NCBI GenBank assembly: GCA_903861145.1
Contig: CAIOTH010000045.1
Coordinates: forward strand, 1-37,944
Direction: 5' to 3'
Length of the DNA: 37,944 nucleotides
Source: an uncultured Bacteroidota bacterium
GTDB taxonomy: Bacteria > Bacteroidota > Bacteroidia > Chitinophagales > LD1
Under the pieces are notes generated by a model, which saw only the letters and a program-made list of their open reading frames with translations, made no database searches and had not been told where the DNA came from. The position numbers and the translations under genes are program-made. Positions within the stretch are counted from its first letter, which is position 1, and the number at the start of each line of letters is the position of its first letter. Of this stretch, positions 1 through 9,315 are shown one piece after another.

Positions 1-25
1 ACTGCACGCCTAAAAAGAGCAAAAA

Positions 26-775
26 ATGAAAAAGCTGAGTTTTTTAATCACCGGTGTAACATTTCTTATTGCCTTTACCGGCAATGCGCAGGATGCTAAG
101 GAAATAGTGCGTCTCTCCGATGCCCACGTTCGTGGCAAAACCATGAAAGGCCAGATGACCATTAAAATTGTGCGTCCCGATTATACCCGCGAAATGAGTA
201 TGAATATATGGGCGAAGGGAACGCAATATTCATTAGTACTTGTCACCGCTCCGGCTAAAGATAAAGGCACAACTTTTTTGAAAAGGGTAAAAGAAGTGTG
301 GGACTGGGTACCAACACTAGAACGAACAATTAAGTTACCACCTTCTATGATGTCACAATCGTGGATGGGCACCGATTTTACGAATGATGACCTGGTAAAA
401 GAAACCTCTATTGTTGACGATTATGACCACACCATCCTGGGCGAAGAAATGATGGGTGACCGGATGTGTTGGAAAATTCAATTGATACCCAAACCCAGTG
501 CAGCCATAGTTTGGAGCAAAGTAATCTGCTGGATTGATAAGAAAGATTACCTCGAGCTTAAAACAGAATCGTACGATGATGAAGGTAAACTGGTAAATAC
601 GCTAAAAGCTTCGGATGTAAAAATGTTGGGAGGCAGGATTCTTCCGGCAACGCTTGAAATGATACCAAGTGATAAGCCGGGGCATAAAACAATTATCACG
701 TATCAATCAGAGGAGTTTGATAAGCCAATTTCCGATGATTTTTTCAGTACGCAGAATATGAAAAACCCTAAGTAA
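26..775 (+). CDS. LolA-like outer-membrane lipoprotein-sorting family protein
   Basis: A 249-residue secreted protein. Residues 1-21 form a signal peptide ending near GNAQ. The mature part resembles the LolA-like 'outer membrane lipoprotein-sorting protein' family (a half-barrel that carries acylated molecules through the periplasm): an N-terminal stretch beginning DAKEIVRLSDAHVRGKTM, a central WDWVPTLERTIKLP segment and a C-terminal ILPATLEMIPSDKPGHKT strand region. It is the first gene of a five-gene run, six bases before the first ABC permease, so its partner is almost certainly that transporter. It lacks the short compact look of housekeeping LolA and is likely a paralogue with its own cargo. 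The family assignment is from sequence feel; the cargo is unknown. The true promoter lies before the window. Confidence 0.82.
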   Translation: MKKLSFLITGVTFLIAFTGNAQDAKEIVRLSDAHVRGKTMKGQMTIKIVRPDYTREMSMNIWAKGTQYSLVLVTAPAKDKGTTFLKRVKEVWDWVPTLERTIKLPPSMMSQSWMGTDFTNDDLVKETSIVDDYDHTILGEEMMGDRMCWKIQLIPKPSAAIVWSKVICWIDKKDYLELKTESYDDEGKLVNTLKASDVKMLGGRILPATLEMIPSDKPGHKTIITYQSEEFDKPISDDFFSTQNMKNPK

Positions 776-781
776 CCCGAT

Positions 782-1996
782 ATGCTATTTAAACTTGCCT
801 GGAGGAATTTATGGCGCAATAAGTACCGGACACTGATAACCGTGGGCTCCGTTTTTTTTGCCGTGGTATTTTCGGTGCTGTTAACAGCCCTGCAAAAAGG
901 CGCCATGGATAACCTGGTTAAGGATGTGGTAAGCTTTTACAGCAGTTATATACAGGTGCACAAAAAGGGATATTTTGACGAGCAGACGCTGGATAATGTT
1001 TTGGACCTGAATGACACGCTACTTGCTAATATCCGCGCCGATAAAAATGTAAAACAGGCATCGCCTCGTCTTGAAACATTCGTGTTGGCTTCCACCGGTC
1101 AAACCACTGAAGGTTGTATGATGACGGGCATTGTGCCATCGCAGGAAAGCGAACTGATACAGTTAGGCAAAAAAGTTACCGGTGGAACCTACCTGGCCGA
1201 CACCGGCACCGGGCTGATAATTGCCCAAGGCCTCGCCCATAAATTGAATGTTAAGTTGAATGATACGCTGATTTTATTGGGCCAGGGTTACCAGGGTGCT
1301 ACTGCGGCTGACAGGTACGTGATAAAAACGATAGTGACTTTCGGCTCGCCCCAATTGAACGACCGGATATTGTTTATGCCCCTTAAACAGGCCCAGGATT
1401 TTTTAAGCGCACCGAATAAAGCCACTTCTATAGTTGTATCTATTGACGACCAGAAACCCGCTGATTTTGTTCAAACACAATTAAAGAAAAATCTTTCCAG
1501 GTATTATGAGGTGTTAACCTGGCAGGAAATGATACCGGATGTTGTGGCTACCGTAAAAAGCAAGGAATCAAGCGAGATGGTGATAACCTTATTGCTGTAC
1601 CTGCTGGTATCGTTCGGCATGTTTGCAACGCTGTTGATGATGATGGCCGAGAGGAAATTTGAATTGGGCATGCTGATGGCCGTGGGTATGAAAAAGGCGC
1701 AGCTTGCTTTTATAGTTATGCTTGAATCCATTTTTGTTTCGCTGGTGGGTTGTGCATTGGGGCTTGCTGCCAGTATACCCATGGTTTTCTTTTGGGCCAG
1801 CCACCCCATCCGCTTTGCCGGCGACCTGAAAAATATGTACGAAAAAATGGGTTTTGAGGCTATCATTCCCATGGCCACAACTCCGGTCATATTTTACCGG
1901 CAGGCAATTATCATTCTGATCGTATCGCTTATATTATCGGTTTATCCCTTGTATAAAATATTTTCAATGAACGCACTAAAAGCCATGAAAAAATGA
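782..1996 (+). CDS. ABC transporter permease, MacB/LolC (FtsX-fold) type, first of two
   Basis: A 404-residue inner-membrane protein. The start LFKLAWRNLWRNKYRT is the usual opening of this family. One membrane helix (about 18-40) is followed by a periplasmic MacB-type domain (about 45-255) and an FtsX domain with three helices near 265-290, 305-340 and 370-395, ending NALKAMKK. The phrase ERKFELGMLMAVGMKK is the conserved cytoplasmic coupling segment after the second helix. Its stop overlaps the next permease by four bases (ATGA), so the two are translationally coupled. MacB/LolCDE-type transporters do not pump substrate across the membrane but push or extract it from the outer leaflet, which fits the LolA-like carrier upstream. 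Confidence 0.9.
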   Translation: MLFKLAWRNLWRNKYRTLITVGSVFFAVVFSVLLTALQKGAMDNLVKDVVSFYSSYIQVHKKGYFDEQTLDNVLDLNDTLLANIRADKNVKQASPRLETFVLASTGQTTEGCMMTGIVPSQESELIQLGKKVTGGTYLADTGTGLIIAQGLAHKLNVKLNDTLILLGQGYQGATAADRYVIKTIVTFGSPQLNDRILFMPLKQAQDFLSAPNKATSIVVSIDDQKPADFVQTQLKKNLSRYYEVLTWQEMIPDVVATVKSKESSEMVITLLLYLLVSFGMFATLLMMMAERKFELGMLMAVGMKKAQLAFIVMLESIFVSLVGCALGLAASIPMVFFWASHPIRFAGDLKNMYEKMGFEAIIPMATTPVIFYRQAIIILIVSLILSVYPLYKIFSMNALKAMKK

Positions 1997-3219
1997 GTGT
2001 GATAATCAAAATAGCGTGGCGCAATATATGGCGCAATAGCGTGCGCAGCCTGGTTATTGCTACCTCCATAGTTTTAGGTTTATGGGTGGGCACCTTTGTA
2101 AGCGCCATATACTATGGCATGGGCGAAGACCGGGTAAACATTGCCATACAGAATGAAATATCGCATATTCAAATTCACCATCCTAAATTCAAAGAAGACT
2201 ATAAGGACAAATACACAGTTACTGTTGATGATGCTTTAAAAACAAAGCTTCATAATACCCCTAATGTAAAAGCCTGGTCGCCGCGCAGTATTGCACAGGG
2301 CATGCTGGCCAACACCGGAGGAAGCACCGGTATACAAATAAACGGAATTGACCCTATAGCCGAAGACTCAACCACGCACGTGGCGGCAAAAATTATTGAA
2401 GGGCAATATTTAAGCTCCGGTAAGGCCAACCAGGTAATTATCGGCGCCAAGTTGGCTACGCGCATGAAGTTGAAAGTGAAATCAAAGGTGGTGCTAACCT
2501 TTTTGGATAAGGATGATAATATCGCCTCCGGCGCGTTCAGGGTAGCGGGCATTTTTGCCAGCAATAATTCGGGCTGGGACAACGCCAATGTTTTTATCCG
2601 CCAGGCCGACTTCAATCCTACACTGGGCCTCGATTCCAATGCGGCTAACGAAATTGCTATCCTACTTAATAGCAACCGTAATATTGATACGGCCACCGCT
2701 CTTGTCAAAACTGAGTTTCCGCAGTACAAAGTTGAAAGCTGGATGGAAATTTCGCCCGAAACAAATGTTATCATTTCGCTCATGTCGCAGGTATCTATCG
2801 TTTTTGTCATTATCATTTTATTGGCGCTATCATTCGGCATTGTTAATACCATGCTGATGACCGTACTGGAACGCACGCGCGAAATAGGCATGCTTTTGGC
2901 CCTTGGTATGAACCGCACCAAAGTTTTTGCATTGATAGTTTACGAAACTTTTTTCCTGGTAATGCTGGGCTGGCCGGTAGGTATGCTGTTGGCCTGGTTT
3001 AGTATTGATTACCTGGGGGCAAAAGGAATTGATACTGCGGCAATGGCGCCTAAATCGACTATGGCCAGTTATGGCTTTAGCAGTGTTATGCATCCGGCGT
3101 TGCCGTTACACAATTATTTACAAATTATTGCGCTGGTGATTATTACAGCGCTTTTATCGTCCATATTTCCGGCTATAAAAGCGCTTAAACTTAATCCGGC
3201 TGAAACCATTAAAGAATAA
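1993..3219 (+). CDS. ABC transporter permease, MacB/LolC (FtsX-fold) type, second of two
   Basis: A 408-residue paralogue of the preceding permease with the same order: an N-terminal IAWRNIWRNSVRS motif and helix, a periplasmic domain of about 220 residues, then FtsX helices with the coupling segment ERTREIGMLLALGMNR and the typical ending ALKLNPAETIKE. Two non-identical permeases plus one ATPase is the LolC/LolE + LolD arrangement, so a heterodimeric transporter is likely. It starts inside the last codon of the upstream gene and ends three bases before the ATPase gene. Confidence 0.9.
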   Translation: MSVIIKIAWRNIWRNSVRSLVIATSIVLGLWVGTFVSAIYYGMGEDRVNIAIQNEISHIQIHHPKFKEDYKDKYTVTVDDALKTKLHNTPNVKAWSPRSIAQGMLANTGGSTGIQINGIDPIAEDSTTHVAAKIIEGQYLSSGKANQVIIGAKLATRMKLKVKSKVVLTFLDKDDNIASGAFRVAGIFASNNSGWDNANVFIRQADFNPTLGLDSNAANEIAILLNSNRNIDTATALVKTEFPQYKVESWMEISPETNVIISLMSQVSIVFVIIILLALSFGIVNTMLMTVLERTREIGMLLALGMNRTKVFALIVYETFFLVMLGWPVGMLLAWFSIDYLGAKGIDTAAMAPKSTMASYGFSSVMHPALPLHNYLQIIALVIITALLSSIFPAIKALKLNPAETIKE

Positions 3220-3222
3220 ATT

Positions 3223-3930
3223 ATGAGCAACATGGTTATTGACGCAACCAACATCTCCAAAACATATAACCCCGATACCATTCCTGTAAAGGCGGTTGAT
3301 GGTGTTACCCTGCAAATGCAGCGCGGAGAGTTTACGTCACTAGTAGGCCCTTCGGGTTCGGGCAAAACAACGCTGTTGAATCTAATTGGCGGCCTTGATA
3401 AGAGCGACACTGGTAAAATAATTATCAATGGCACCGATATCACTACGCTGAAACCCAATGCGATGATTGATTTCAGGCTGCATAATATCGGGTTCATTTT
3501 TCAATCGTATAACCTGGTTCCGGTACTTACGGCACGGGAGAATGTAGAGTTTATAATGTTACTGCAAAATGTCTGCAAAGCTGATCGCGATAAACGGGTA
3601 ACAAATTTATTGCAGCAGGTTGGGCTGGGCGACAAAATGGATGTACGCCCTTCGCAACTATCAGGCGGACAGCAACAGCGTGTGGCTGTAGCACGCGCGC
3701 TGGCTTCAAAACCACAGTTTATATTGGCTGATGAACCTACCGCAAACCTCGATTCTCATTCGGCCACTAACCTGCTTGATATTATGGCCATGCTGAATAA
3801 AGAAGAAAATATAACCTTCATTTTTTCAACCCACGACCAGCGCGTAATTGAACGCGCCCGAAGGGTTATTACACTGGTTGATGGAAAAATATCATCCGAC
3901 ACAGGTATAGCCAAACAACAAAACGCATGA
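3223..3930 (+). CDS. ABC transporter ATP-binding protein, LolD/MacB type
   Basis: A 235-residue ATPase of the usual LolD size. Walker A GPSGSGKTT is at 42-50, the Q-loop lies in IFQSYNLVP, the signature is LSGGQQQRVAVARAL, Walker B is FILADEPT, and the switch histidine is in STHD. It powers the two FtsX-type permeases encoded just before it. The final four bases overlap the start of the outer-membrane protein gene (ATGA), which keeps the barrel in the same transcription and translation unit. Confidence 0.95.
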   Translation: MSNMVIDATNISKTYNPDTIPVKAVDGVTLQMQRGEFTSLVGPSGSGKTTLLNLIGGLDKSDTGKIIINGTDITTLKPNAMIDFRLHNIGFIFQSYNLVPVLTARENVEFIMLLQNVCKADRDKRVTNLLQQVGLGDKMDVRPSQLSGGQQQRVAVARALASKPQFILADEPTANLDSHSATNLLDIMAMLNKEENITFIFSTHDQRVIERARRVITLVDGKISSDTGIAKQQNA

Positions 3931-5123
3931 ATTTGAGTGGAAAATGGACTTGCTACGCGAAGCATACTTTGTTGTGCCTCGCTGTACTCACATTTCATTT
4001 TTCCATGGCCCAAAAGAAAACGGTGGCAGATTATTTGCAGGTTACCGGTTATGTAAAAGACATGGGCACCATTAGCTTTACCAACGATGTCGACGCAATG
4101 ACTGCTGCCAACCTTCTTCACAATCGCATCGACTTAAAAATTAAACCGGTATCATCCTTCAGCATCGTGGCCGGCCTTAGGACCAGGGTACTTATCAGCC
4201 AATACCAAAATCTTGTTCCCGGCTTTGCCGATTATTACACAGCCGATAACGGTTTTTTGAAGATGTCGTTTAACTGGGTGAATAAATACCCGGTGTTGTT
4301 TAATACCTCCATTGACAGGTTATATGCCGATTGGCAAAACGATAAGTGGGATGTGCGCGTTGGCCGTCAGCGGCTTAACTGGGGCATTAATTTAACCTGG
4401 AACCCAAACGATATTTTCAATTCCTATAACCTGCTTGATTTTGATTATGAAGAACGGTCCGGTGTAGATGCGGCGAAAGTTCAATACAATTTTACTTCCT
4501 TCAGTAATATTGAGGCGGCATTTGCACCATCCCGTTCACGCGATAGTTTGATAGGGGCCATTAAATATGCCTTTAATACGCATAACTACGATTTGCAATT
4601 TATTGGCGGTAATTATTACCGCGATATTATTTTGGGCATGGGCTGGGCCGGTAATATTAAAAATGCCGGTTTTAAGGGCGAAATCTCTTATTTCCATGGT
4701 TGGCGCGATAACCGCTTTATAAACGATGCAGTAAGCACATCTGTTACCATTGATTATTCTCTCAAAAGCGGATTTTATATGGCGGGCTCGTTTCTGTATA
4801 ATAACATCGCATCCAATACTATTTTCTCCACCACACAATTGCAGTCCGACAATCTTTCGCCAAAAATGCTGATGCCGGCAAAGTATACCTTTATGGTGCA
4901 GGGGCAACAACAGATATCGCCGGTGGTGAGTGCTAATGCCGCGCTCATATATTCGCCTATAGTTAACTTATTCGTAATTGCCCCAACAGTTTCATATTCC
5001 ATAGCCACCAACCTCGATTTTGATGTTATCCTCCAGTCTTACTTCGCCAACAATGCGAATAACAAATTTGCTGCCCTGGGCAATTCGTTGAACATGCGGA
5101 TTAAGTGGAGTTTTTCGAATTAA
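3927..5123 (+). CDS. outer-membrane beta-barrel protein of the LolA-like/ABC operon
   Basis: A 398-residue protein with a signal peptide (about 1-28, ending SMAQ) and a mature part made of alternating amphipathic strands. Aromatic and asparagine-rich turns and the final strand NSLNMRIKWSFSN, ending in an aromatic residue region, point to an outer-membrane barrel. A distinctive central block, GRQRLNWG followed by NPNDIFNSYNLLDFDYEERSG, looks like a conserved plug or strand-turn motif. I cannot assign a named family with certainty. Its four-base overlap with the ATPase gene suggests it is the outer-membrane end of the same system, either receiving material or sitting with the LolA-like carrier. 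Confidence 0.75.
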   Translation: MNLSGKWTCYAKHTLLCLAVLTFHFSMAQKKTVADYLQVTGYVKDMGTISFTNDVDAMTAANLLHNRIDLKIKPVSSFSIVAGLRTRVLISQYQNLVPGFADYYTADNGFLKMSFNWVNKYPVLFNTSIDRLYADWQNDKWDVRVGRQRLNWGINLTWNPNDIFNSYNLLDFDYEERSGVDAAKVQYNFTSFSNIEAAFAPSRSRDSLIGAIKYAFNTHNYDLQFIGGNYYRDIILGMGWAGNIKNAGFKGEISYFHGWRDNRFINDAVSTSVTIDYSLKSGFYMAGSFLYNNIASNTIFSTTQLQSDNLSPKMLMPAKYTFMVQGQQQISPVVSANAALIYSPIVNLFVIAPTVSYSIATNLDFDVILQSYFANNANNKFAALGNSLNMRIKWSFSN

Positions 5124-5191
5124 GTAATTTCACCTCCCTCTTAAACTCAAAAATTCTCATATTAGATGGTGGTTAAAATCAACTCATCCAT

Positions 5192-6352
5192 ATGTTTAAA
5201 AAAGCACTACGTCTTTCACTTTTAATATCGGTTTTTCTTTTCACCGGCTTTTTTGCCTTTGTGCCTAACATGGTTGATAGGTACATTAATCGCACGCTTC
5301 ATGTCTCTGGCCCTGCCGATAAGAATAGTTGGTACGATTCCATTCCGTTTGTAGCCGATTTGCATTGTGATGCGTTGTTGTGGAACAGAAATTTATTAGA
5401 CCGGCATAGTTTCGGCCATGTTGATGTACCGCGCATGCAGGAAGCAAACGTAGCACTTGAAGTTTTTACTGTGGTAACCAAAACACCGGTGGGCATTAAT
5501 TATGATAAGAACAGTGATAAAACCGACCAGCTTACCTCATTAAATATTGCGCAATTACGTGCCCCTGAGGATTGGCTTAGCCTTAAAGCCCGCGGTATAC
5601 ATCAATGCGCGCAACTGCACAAATTTGCTAAAGACTCAAAGGGCGAGTTCAGGGTAATTACCAATAAAAGGGAATTAGAAAAGTACATTGCCGACCGTAG
5701 TAGCAATCATAACCTTACCGCCGGACTATTGGGCATAGAAGGAGCACATTGTTTGGAAGGCGACATCAACAACCTGAATGACTTTTACAAAGCCGGTGTC
5801 CGCTATATTGGCTTAACCCACTTTTTCGATAATGAATGGGGTGGCTCGGCCCACGGAGAAAAGAAAGGCGGACTTACTGAAAAGGGCAAGCAGCTTTTGC
5901 ACAAAATGGATAGCCTGCATATTACCATTGACTTAGCACATGCAAGCCCCGCAACCATAAGCGATATTTTTAAAGCCACCAGCGGCCCATTACTCGTTTC
6001 GCATACAGGTGTAAAAGGAACCTGCGATGGCGTGCGCAATTTATCCGACGAGCAAATTTTGGAAATCGGCCGTCGCCATGGCTTGATTGGTATTGGCCTT
6101 TGGGAAACCGCCGTATGTGGTACCGATGCCGATGCAACGGCTCGCAGTATGAAATATGTTGCTGATAAAATTGGCGTAGATAAAGTAGCCCTCGGCAGCG
6201 ATTTTGACGGAGCTACACACAGTAGTTACGATATAACCGGTTTTCCGGTAATAGTTAAGGCATTAATAAAGCAAGGTTTTACCCGCCCCGAAATTGAGCA
6301 GATAATGGGCGGTAACGTGAGAGACTTTTTATTACGCAATTTACCCCAATAG
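5192..6352 (+). CDS. membrane dipeptidase, peptidase family M19
   Basis: A 386-residue zinc dipeptidase of the renal-dipeptidase family, which cleaves dipeptides in the periplasm or at the membrane. An N-terminal helix (about 5-26) acts as a signal or membrane anchor. The binuclear metal ligands are visible: His58 and Asp60 in DLHCDA, Glu183 in GIEGAHCLEGD, His250 in DLAHAS and His271 in LVSHTGVKG. The substrate-side LGSDFDGA motif follows near the C-terminus. Length and order match the family. It lies 68 bases after the ABC operon and may be transcribed alone; I see no clear promoter in that gap. Confidence 0.93.
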   Translation: MFKKALRLSLLISVFLFTGFFAFVPNMVDRYINRTLHVSGPADKNSWYDSIPFVADLHCDALLWNRNLLDRHSFGHVDVPRMQEANVALEVFTVVTKTPVGINYDKNSDKTDQLTSLNIAQLRAPEDWLSLKARGIHQCAQLHKFAKDSKGEFRVITNKRELEKYIADRSSNHNLTAGLLGIEGAHCLEGDINNLNDFYKAGVRYIGLTHFFDNEWGGSAHGEKKGGLTEKGKQLLHKMDSLHITIDLAHASPATISDIFKATSGPLLVSHTGVKGTCDGVRNLSDEQILEIGRRHGLIGIGLWETAVCGTDADATARSMKYVADKIGVDKVALGSDFDGATHSSYDITGFPVIVKALIKQGFTRPEIEQIMGGNVRDFLLRNLPQ

Positions 6353-6388
6353 AAACTTACCAATTATACAAGCATCCATAAACTCCCA

Positions 6389-8344
6389 ATGACAACTGTC
6401 CCAACTCATCAAAGTTTTCAAAACAGGATAACCGTGGCAGGCATGCTGGTGGCAACCGGTATCGTGTTTGGCGATATTGGTACCTCCCCTTTATATACCC
6501 AGGACTCCATTTTTCACAACAGAATAATTACTGAAACCGTTGCCCTTGGCACACTATCGGCAATATTCTGGACGCTTACTTTTCAAACAACCTTAAAATA
6601 TGTGCTGCTTACACTGCAAGCCGATAACAACGGTGAGGGCGGAATATTTTCTTTGTACGCACTTATTCGTAGGTACTGGGGCCGGTGGCTTATTATTCCG
6701 GCCATAGCCGGTGGAGCATTTTTAATGGCCGATGGTATTATTACACCACCAATATCAGTCACCTCTGCCATGGAGGGTATTTATGCTATAAAACCCGATT
6801 TAAATATTACTCCCTTTGTTTTAGGCATCCTGGTGCTCCTTTTTGTATTTCAGCAATTCGGAACTGAGAAAATTGGTAAAGTTTTTGGTCCCGTTATGCT
6901 TGTCTGGTTCACTTTTATGGGTGCTATCGGGTTTTTGGCCCTTAGTCATAACTTCTCGGTGCTTAAAGCGCTTAATCCTTATTACACATATCGGTTTTTT
7001 GCCGAATCGCCCGAAAACTTCTGGCTGTTAGGCAGTATATTTTTATGCAGCACCGGCGCCGAGGCCCTTTATAGCGATATGGGACATTGTGGCAAAAACA
7101 ATATCCGCATAAGTTGGATTTATATAAAGTTGATGCTGATATTTAGTTATGCAGGGCAAACCGCGTGGCTGATACAACACGTAGGCGAACGCGTAACAAA
7201 CATAAGCCCGTTTTACGCCATAGTTCCGCATGCCATTTATATACCGGCACTTATTATAGCAACGTTGGCCACTATTATTGCCAGCCAGGCTCTGATTAGC
7301 GGTTGCTTTACGCTTATCAATGAAGCTATCCGCCTTGATATATGGCCGAGGTTGCAGGTTGCTTTTCCGGGCAGGATAAAGGGCCAGATTTATATCCCTG
7401 CCATTAACTGGTTGTTGATGTGCGGCTGCCTGGGCATGGTGCTTCACTTTAAAGAGTCAACTAAAATGGAAGCGGCGTTCGGATTAAGTGTAACCCTTAC
7501 GATGCTTACAACCACATTTCTTATTAATTTTTATTTATATGCTAAACGGGTGCCGATAATTTTTATCGTTTTAATTACCGGTGTGTTTCTGAGTATTGAG
7601 ATAACATTTTTAATAGCCAACCTGCAAAAGCTATACGAGGGTGGTTGGATTACTATCGTAATAGGTTCCTGCCTGTCTGCTTTGATGGTGGTTTGGTGGA
7701 GTGGTAAAAATATTAAGCGCCATATAACCGAGCGCATTAACCTGGGTGATTATTTGCCCAAACTTATTCATCTCAGCCAGGATGCTATTATTCCTAAATA
7801 TTGCACCAACCTGGTTTATCTAACCACCTCCGGGTCAGCAAAACAGATTGAAAAAACCATCCTTAAATCTATTCTATCAGGCATACCTAAACGGGCCGAT
7901 GTGTATTGGTTTCTGCATGTTAATATAACCGATGAGCCTTTTACGCTGGAGTATTCAGTGCAAACAATAGCTAAAAATGAAGTTTATTTCCTCACGTTTA
8001 ACATGGGTTTCCGGGTTGCACCACGTATAGATTATTACTTCAGAAAAGTGATATGCGATTTAGAGAAAACCAATGAATTGGATTTAGCACTTCGCCCCGA
8101 GCTTAGCTATCAGGACTCCCAAACCGGTGATATCAGGTTTGTTCTAATGAACAGTTTTCTTTCATTTGATAATGCCCTTCCCTTTTTTCAAAACATGATT
8201 ATGAAGCTGTATTTCGTAATTAAACGCCTAAGCGTTAGAGAAGACCTGAATTTTGGCCTTGACAGGAGCAATGTGGTAACGGAAAACTACCCATTAATAA
8301 TCCGGCCGGTAGAAAGCCCCACTTTGATAAGGACTGATTTATAA
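6389..8344 (+). CDS. kup: Kup-type low-affinity potassium uptake protein
   Basis: A 651-residue K+ transporter of the KUP/HAK/KT family (proton-coupled K+ uptake). Family marks are GIVFGDIGTSPLYT at about 26-39, DNNGEGGIFSLYALIRR, and ADGIITPPISVTSAMEGI. About twelve membrane helices fill residues 20-440, followed by a cytoplasmic C-terminal domain of roughly 200 residues. The length is usual for bacterial Kup. The gene starts 36 bases after the dipeptidase and converges on the barrel gene with a 14-base spacer that holds no obvious terminator. Confidence 0.95.
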   Translation: MTTVPTHQSFQNRITVAGMLVATGIVFGDIGTSPLYTQDSIFHNRIITETVALGTLSAIFWTLTFQTTLKYVLLTLQADNNGEGGIFSLYALIRRYWGRWLIIPAIAGGAFLMADGIITPPISVTSAMEGIYAIKPDLNITPFVLGILVLLFVFQQFGTEKIGKVFGPVMLVWFTFMGAIGFLALSHNFSVLKALNPYYTYRFFAESPENFWLLGSIFLCSTGAEALYSDMGHCGKNNIRISWIYIKLMLIFSYAGQTAWLIQHVGERVTNISPFYAIVPHAIYIPALIIATLATIIASQALISGCFTLINEAIRLDIWPRLQVAFPGRIKGQIYIPAINWLLMCGCLGMVLHFKESTKMEAAFGLSVTLTMLTTTFLINFYLYAKRVPIIFIVLITGVFLSIEITFLIANLQKLYEGGWITIVIGSCLSALMVVWWSGKNIKRHITERINLGDYLPKLIHLSQDAIIPKYCTNLVYLTTSGSAKQIEKTILKSILSGIPKRADVYWFLHVNITDEPFTLEYSVQTIAKNEVYFLTFNMGFRVAPRIDYYFRKVICDLEKTNELDLALRPELSYQDSQTGDIRFVLMNSFLSFDNALPFFQNMIMKLYFVIKRLSVREDLNFGLDRSNVVTENYPLIIRPVESPTLIRTDL

Positions 8345-8358
8345 TAAAACAGGGCAGA

Positions 8359-9177
8359 TTAAAGCGCGGTAAACGAAATGCCCAATGAGAAGGCATTGGC
8401 TTTAGGCCCTACGTTTGGTTTAAAAACGTTTATTACGTCGTAACTGGCAGTTACATTAACAAAGCTGTAACCAAATCTGAAAGTAGGTGCCAACCTGAAT
8501 AAATTGAAATCAGGGTCTCTTCTAACTATGTAAACATTAGTTTGAGCGTTTTGTACCATTTTGGTTTTGGTATGCTCATCAACACGTACGCCACCAACAA
8601 CACCTACTGCCCATTTAAAGCAATTGCCAAACTTATCTATGTTCGAACGTATCCGTATTTCAAGTGGGATATTTACGTATTGAAGAACAAGTTTGTTGAT
8701 TTTTGCGGTAGTATCTGCACCAAAAACCCGTAGCGATTGAAAGGTAGTGCCGCCGGTATCAGTTCTTTGCATTGAACTGCGCGAGTAGATGTTTGAGCAA
8801 CTGTAACTAACACCCGGCGCAATACTTACACGCGAACCTTTAATCCTGAAATCCCAGCTAAAACCAATCTGCACACCACGAGAAAACCATTTTGTCTTCA
8901 GCCCTGTAGACCCAACCGGGTTATTGTTACCAAAACCTTTATCATTTGAGTTATAGTTCCAGTTAGTGCCCAACAAATCGAGGGTTATATGATCGCGCGA
9001 GTATTTTGCAAACATCTTATCCATCTTCTTGCGCTCAGCAAGCACCGCTTCACTTGGTCCTTTGGGTTTCTGAACCTTCGGGGCAACTTTGGTTGTGTCC
9101 TGTGGCTTAGCTGCATCCTGGGCAAACGCCGAAAAAGCTGAAATGATTATGGTAAGTACAAGCAAAAATTTCTTCAT
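8359..9177 (-). CDS. PorT-like outer-membrane beta-barrel protein
   Basis: A 272-residue exported protein. I chose the ATG at 9177 over one 18 bases upstream because it opens directly onto a signal peptide (MKKFLLVLTI... ending SAFAQ), and a TAnnTTTG promoter box lies about 30 bases before it. After a Pro/Lys-rich linker (about 20-45), the rest is strand-rich with the YVNIPLEIRI motif common to Bacteroidota 'outer membrane protein beta-barrel' (PorT-type) proteins, and the last strand ends in a hydrophobic FSLGISFTAL. The function is unknown. Placement next to nadE does not suggest a specific job. Confidence 0.72.
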   Translation of the reverse strand: MKKFLLVLTIIISAFSAFAQDAAKPQDTTKVAPKVQKPKGPSEAVLAERKKMDKMFAKYSRDHITLDLLGTNWNYNSNDKGFGNNNPVGSTGLKTKWFSRGVQIGFSWDFRIKGSRVSIAPGVSYSCSNIYSRSSMQRTDTGGTTFQSLRVFGADTTAKINKLVLQYVNIPLEIRIRSNIDKFGNCFKWAVGVVGGVRVDEHTKTKMVQNAQTNVYIVRRDPDFNLFRLAPTFRFGYSFVNVTASYDVINVFKPNVGPKANAFSLGISFTAL

Positions 9178-9207
9178 GATTAATTGATAAGGCATTTAAA
9201 CGAGCGG

Positions 9208-9215
9208 CAAATGTA
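9208..9215 (-). promoter_or_regulatory. Bacteroidota-type -7 box upstream of the PorT-like barrel gene
   Basis: On the minus strand this reads TACATTTG followed by C, a full match to the Bacteroidota sigma-ABfr -7 consensus TAnnTTTG. It ends 30 bases before the ATG at 9177. I see no good -33 TTTG at the expected distance, so the call rests on the -7 box and position. Confidence 0.45.
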
Positions 9216-9243
9216 ATTATTTTGCGCATGTAGCATTTACTAC

Positions 9244-9309
9244 CTCTTTTCAGTCCAAAAGAGCTAACTAAGACCAATACCCCTAATGGAAGCGTGCTCG
9301 TGGTATTGG
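9244..9309 (-). terminator. two stem-loops downstream of nadE (possible transcription end)
   Basis: Two inverted repeats lie just past the nadE stop (9316). CCAATACC (9274-9281) pairs with GGTATTGG (9302-9309) over a 20-base loop, and CTCTTTT (9244-9250) pairs with AAAAGAG (9257-9263) over a six-base loop. Neither is followed by a strong T-run on the minus strand, so these may be Rho-independent stops, 3'-end stabilisers or protein-binding sites. Confidence 0.35.
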
Positions 9310-9315
9310 GGGGCT

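Noticed and set aside
1504-1890. Minus-strand open frame of 128 codons
   Set aside because: Opposite the FtsX domain of the first permease; no recognisable protein features.
2250-2921. Minus-strand open frame of 223 codons
   Set aside because: Lies wholly opposite the second ABC permease, which has clear family motifs; composition (Ser/Met/Ile-rich) is that of an antisense shadow.
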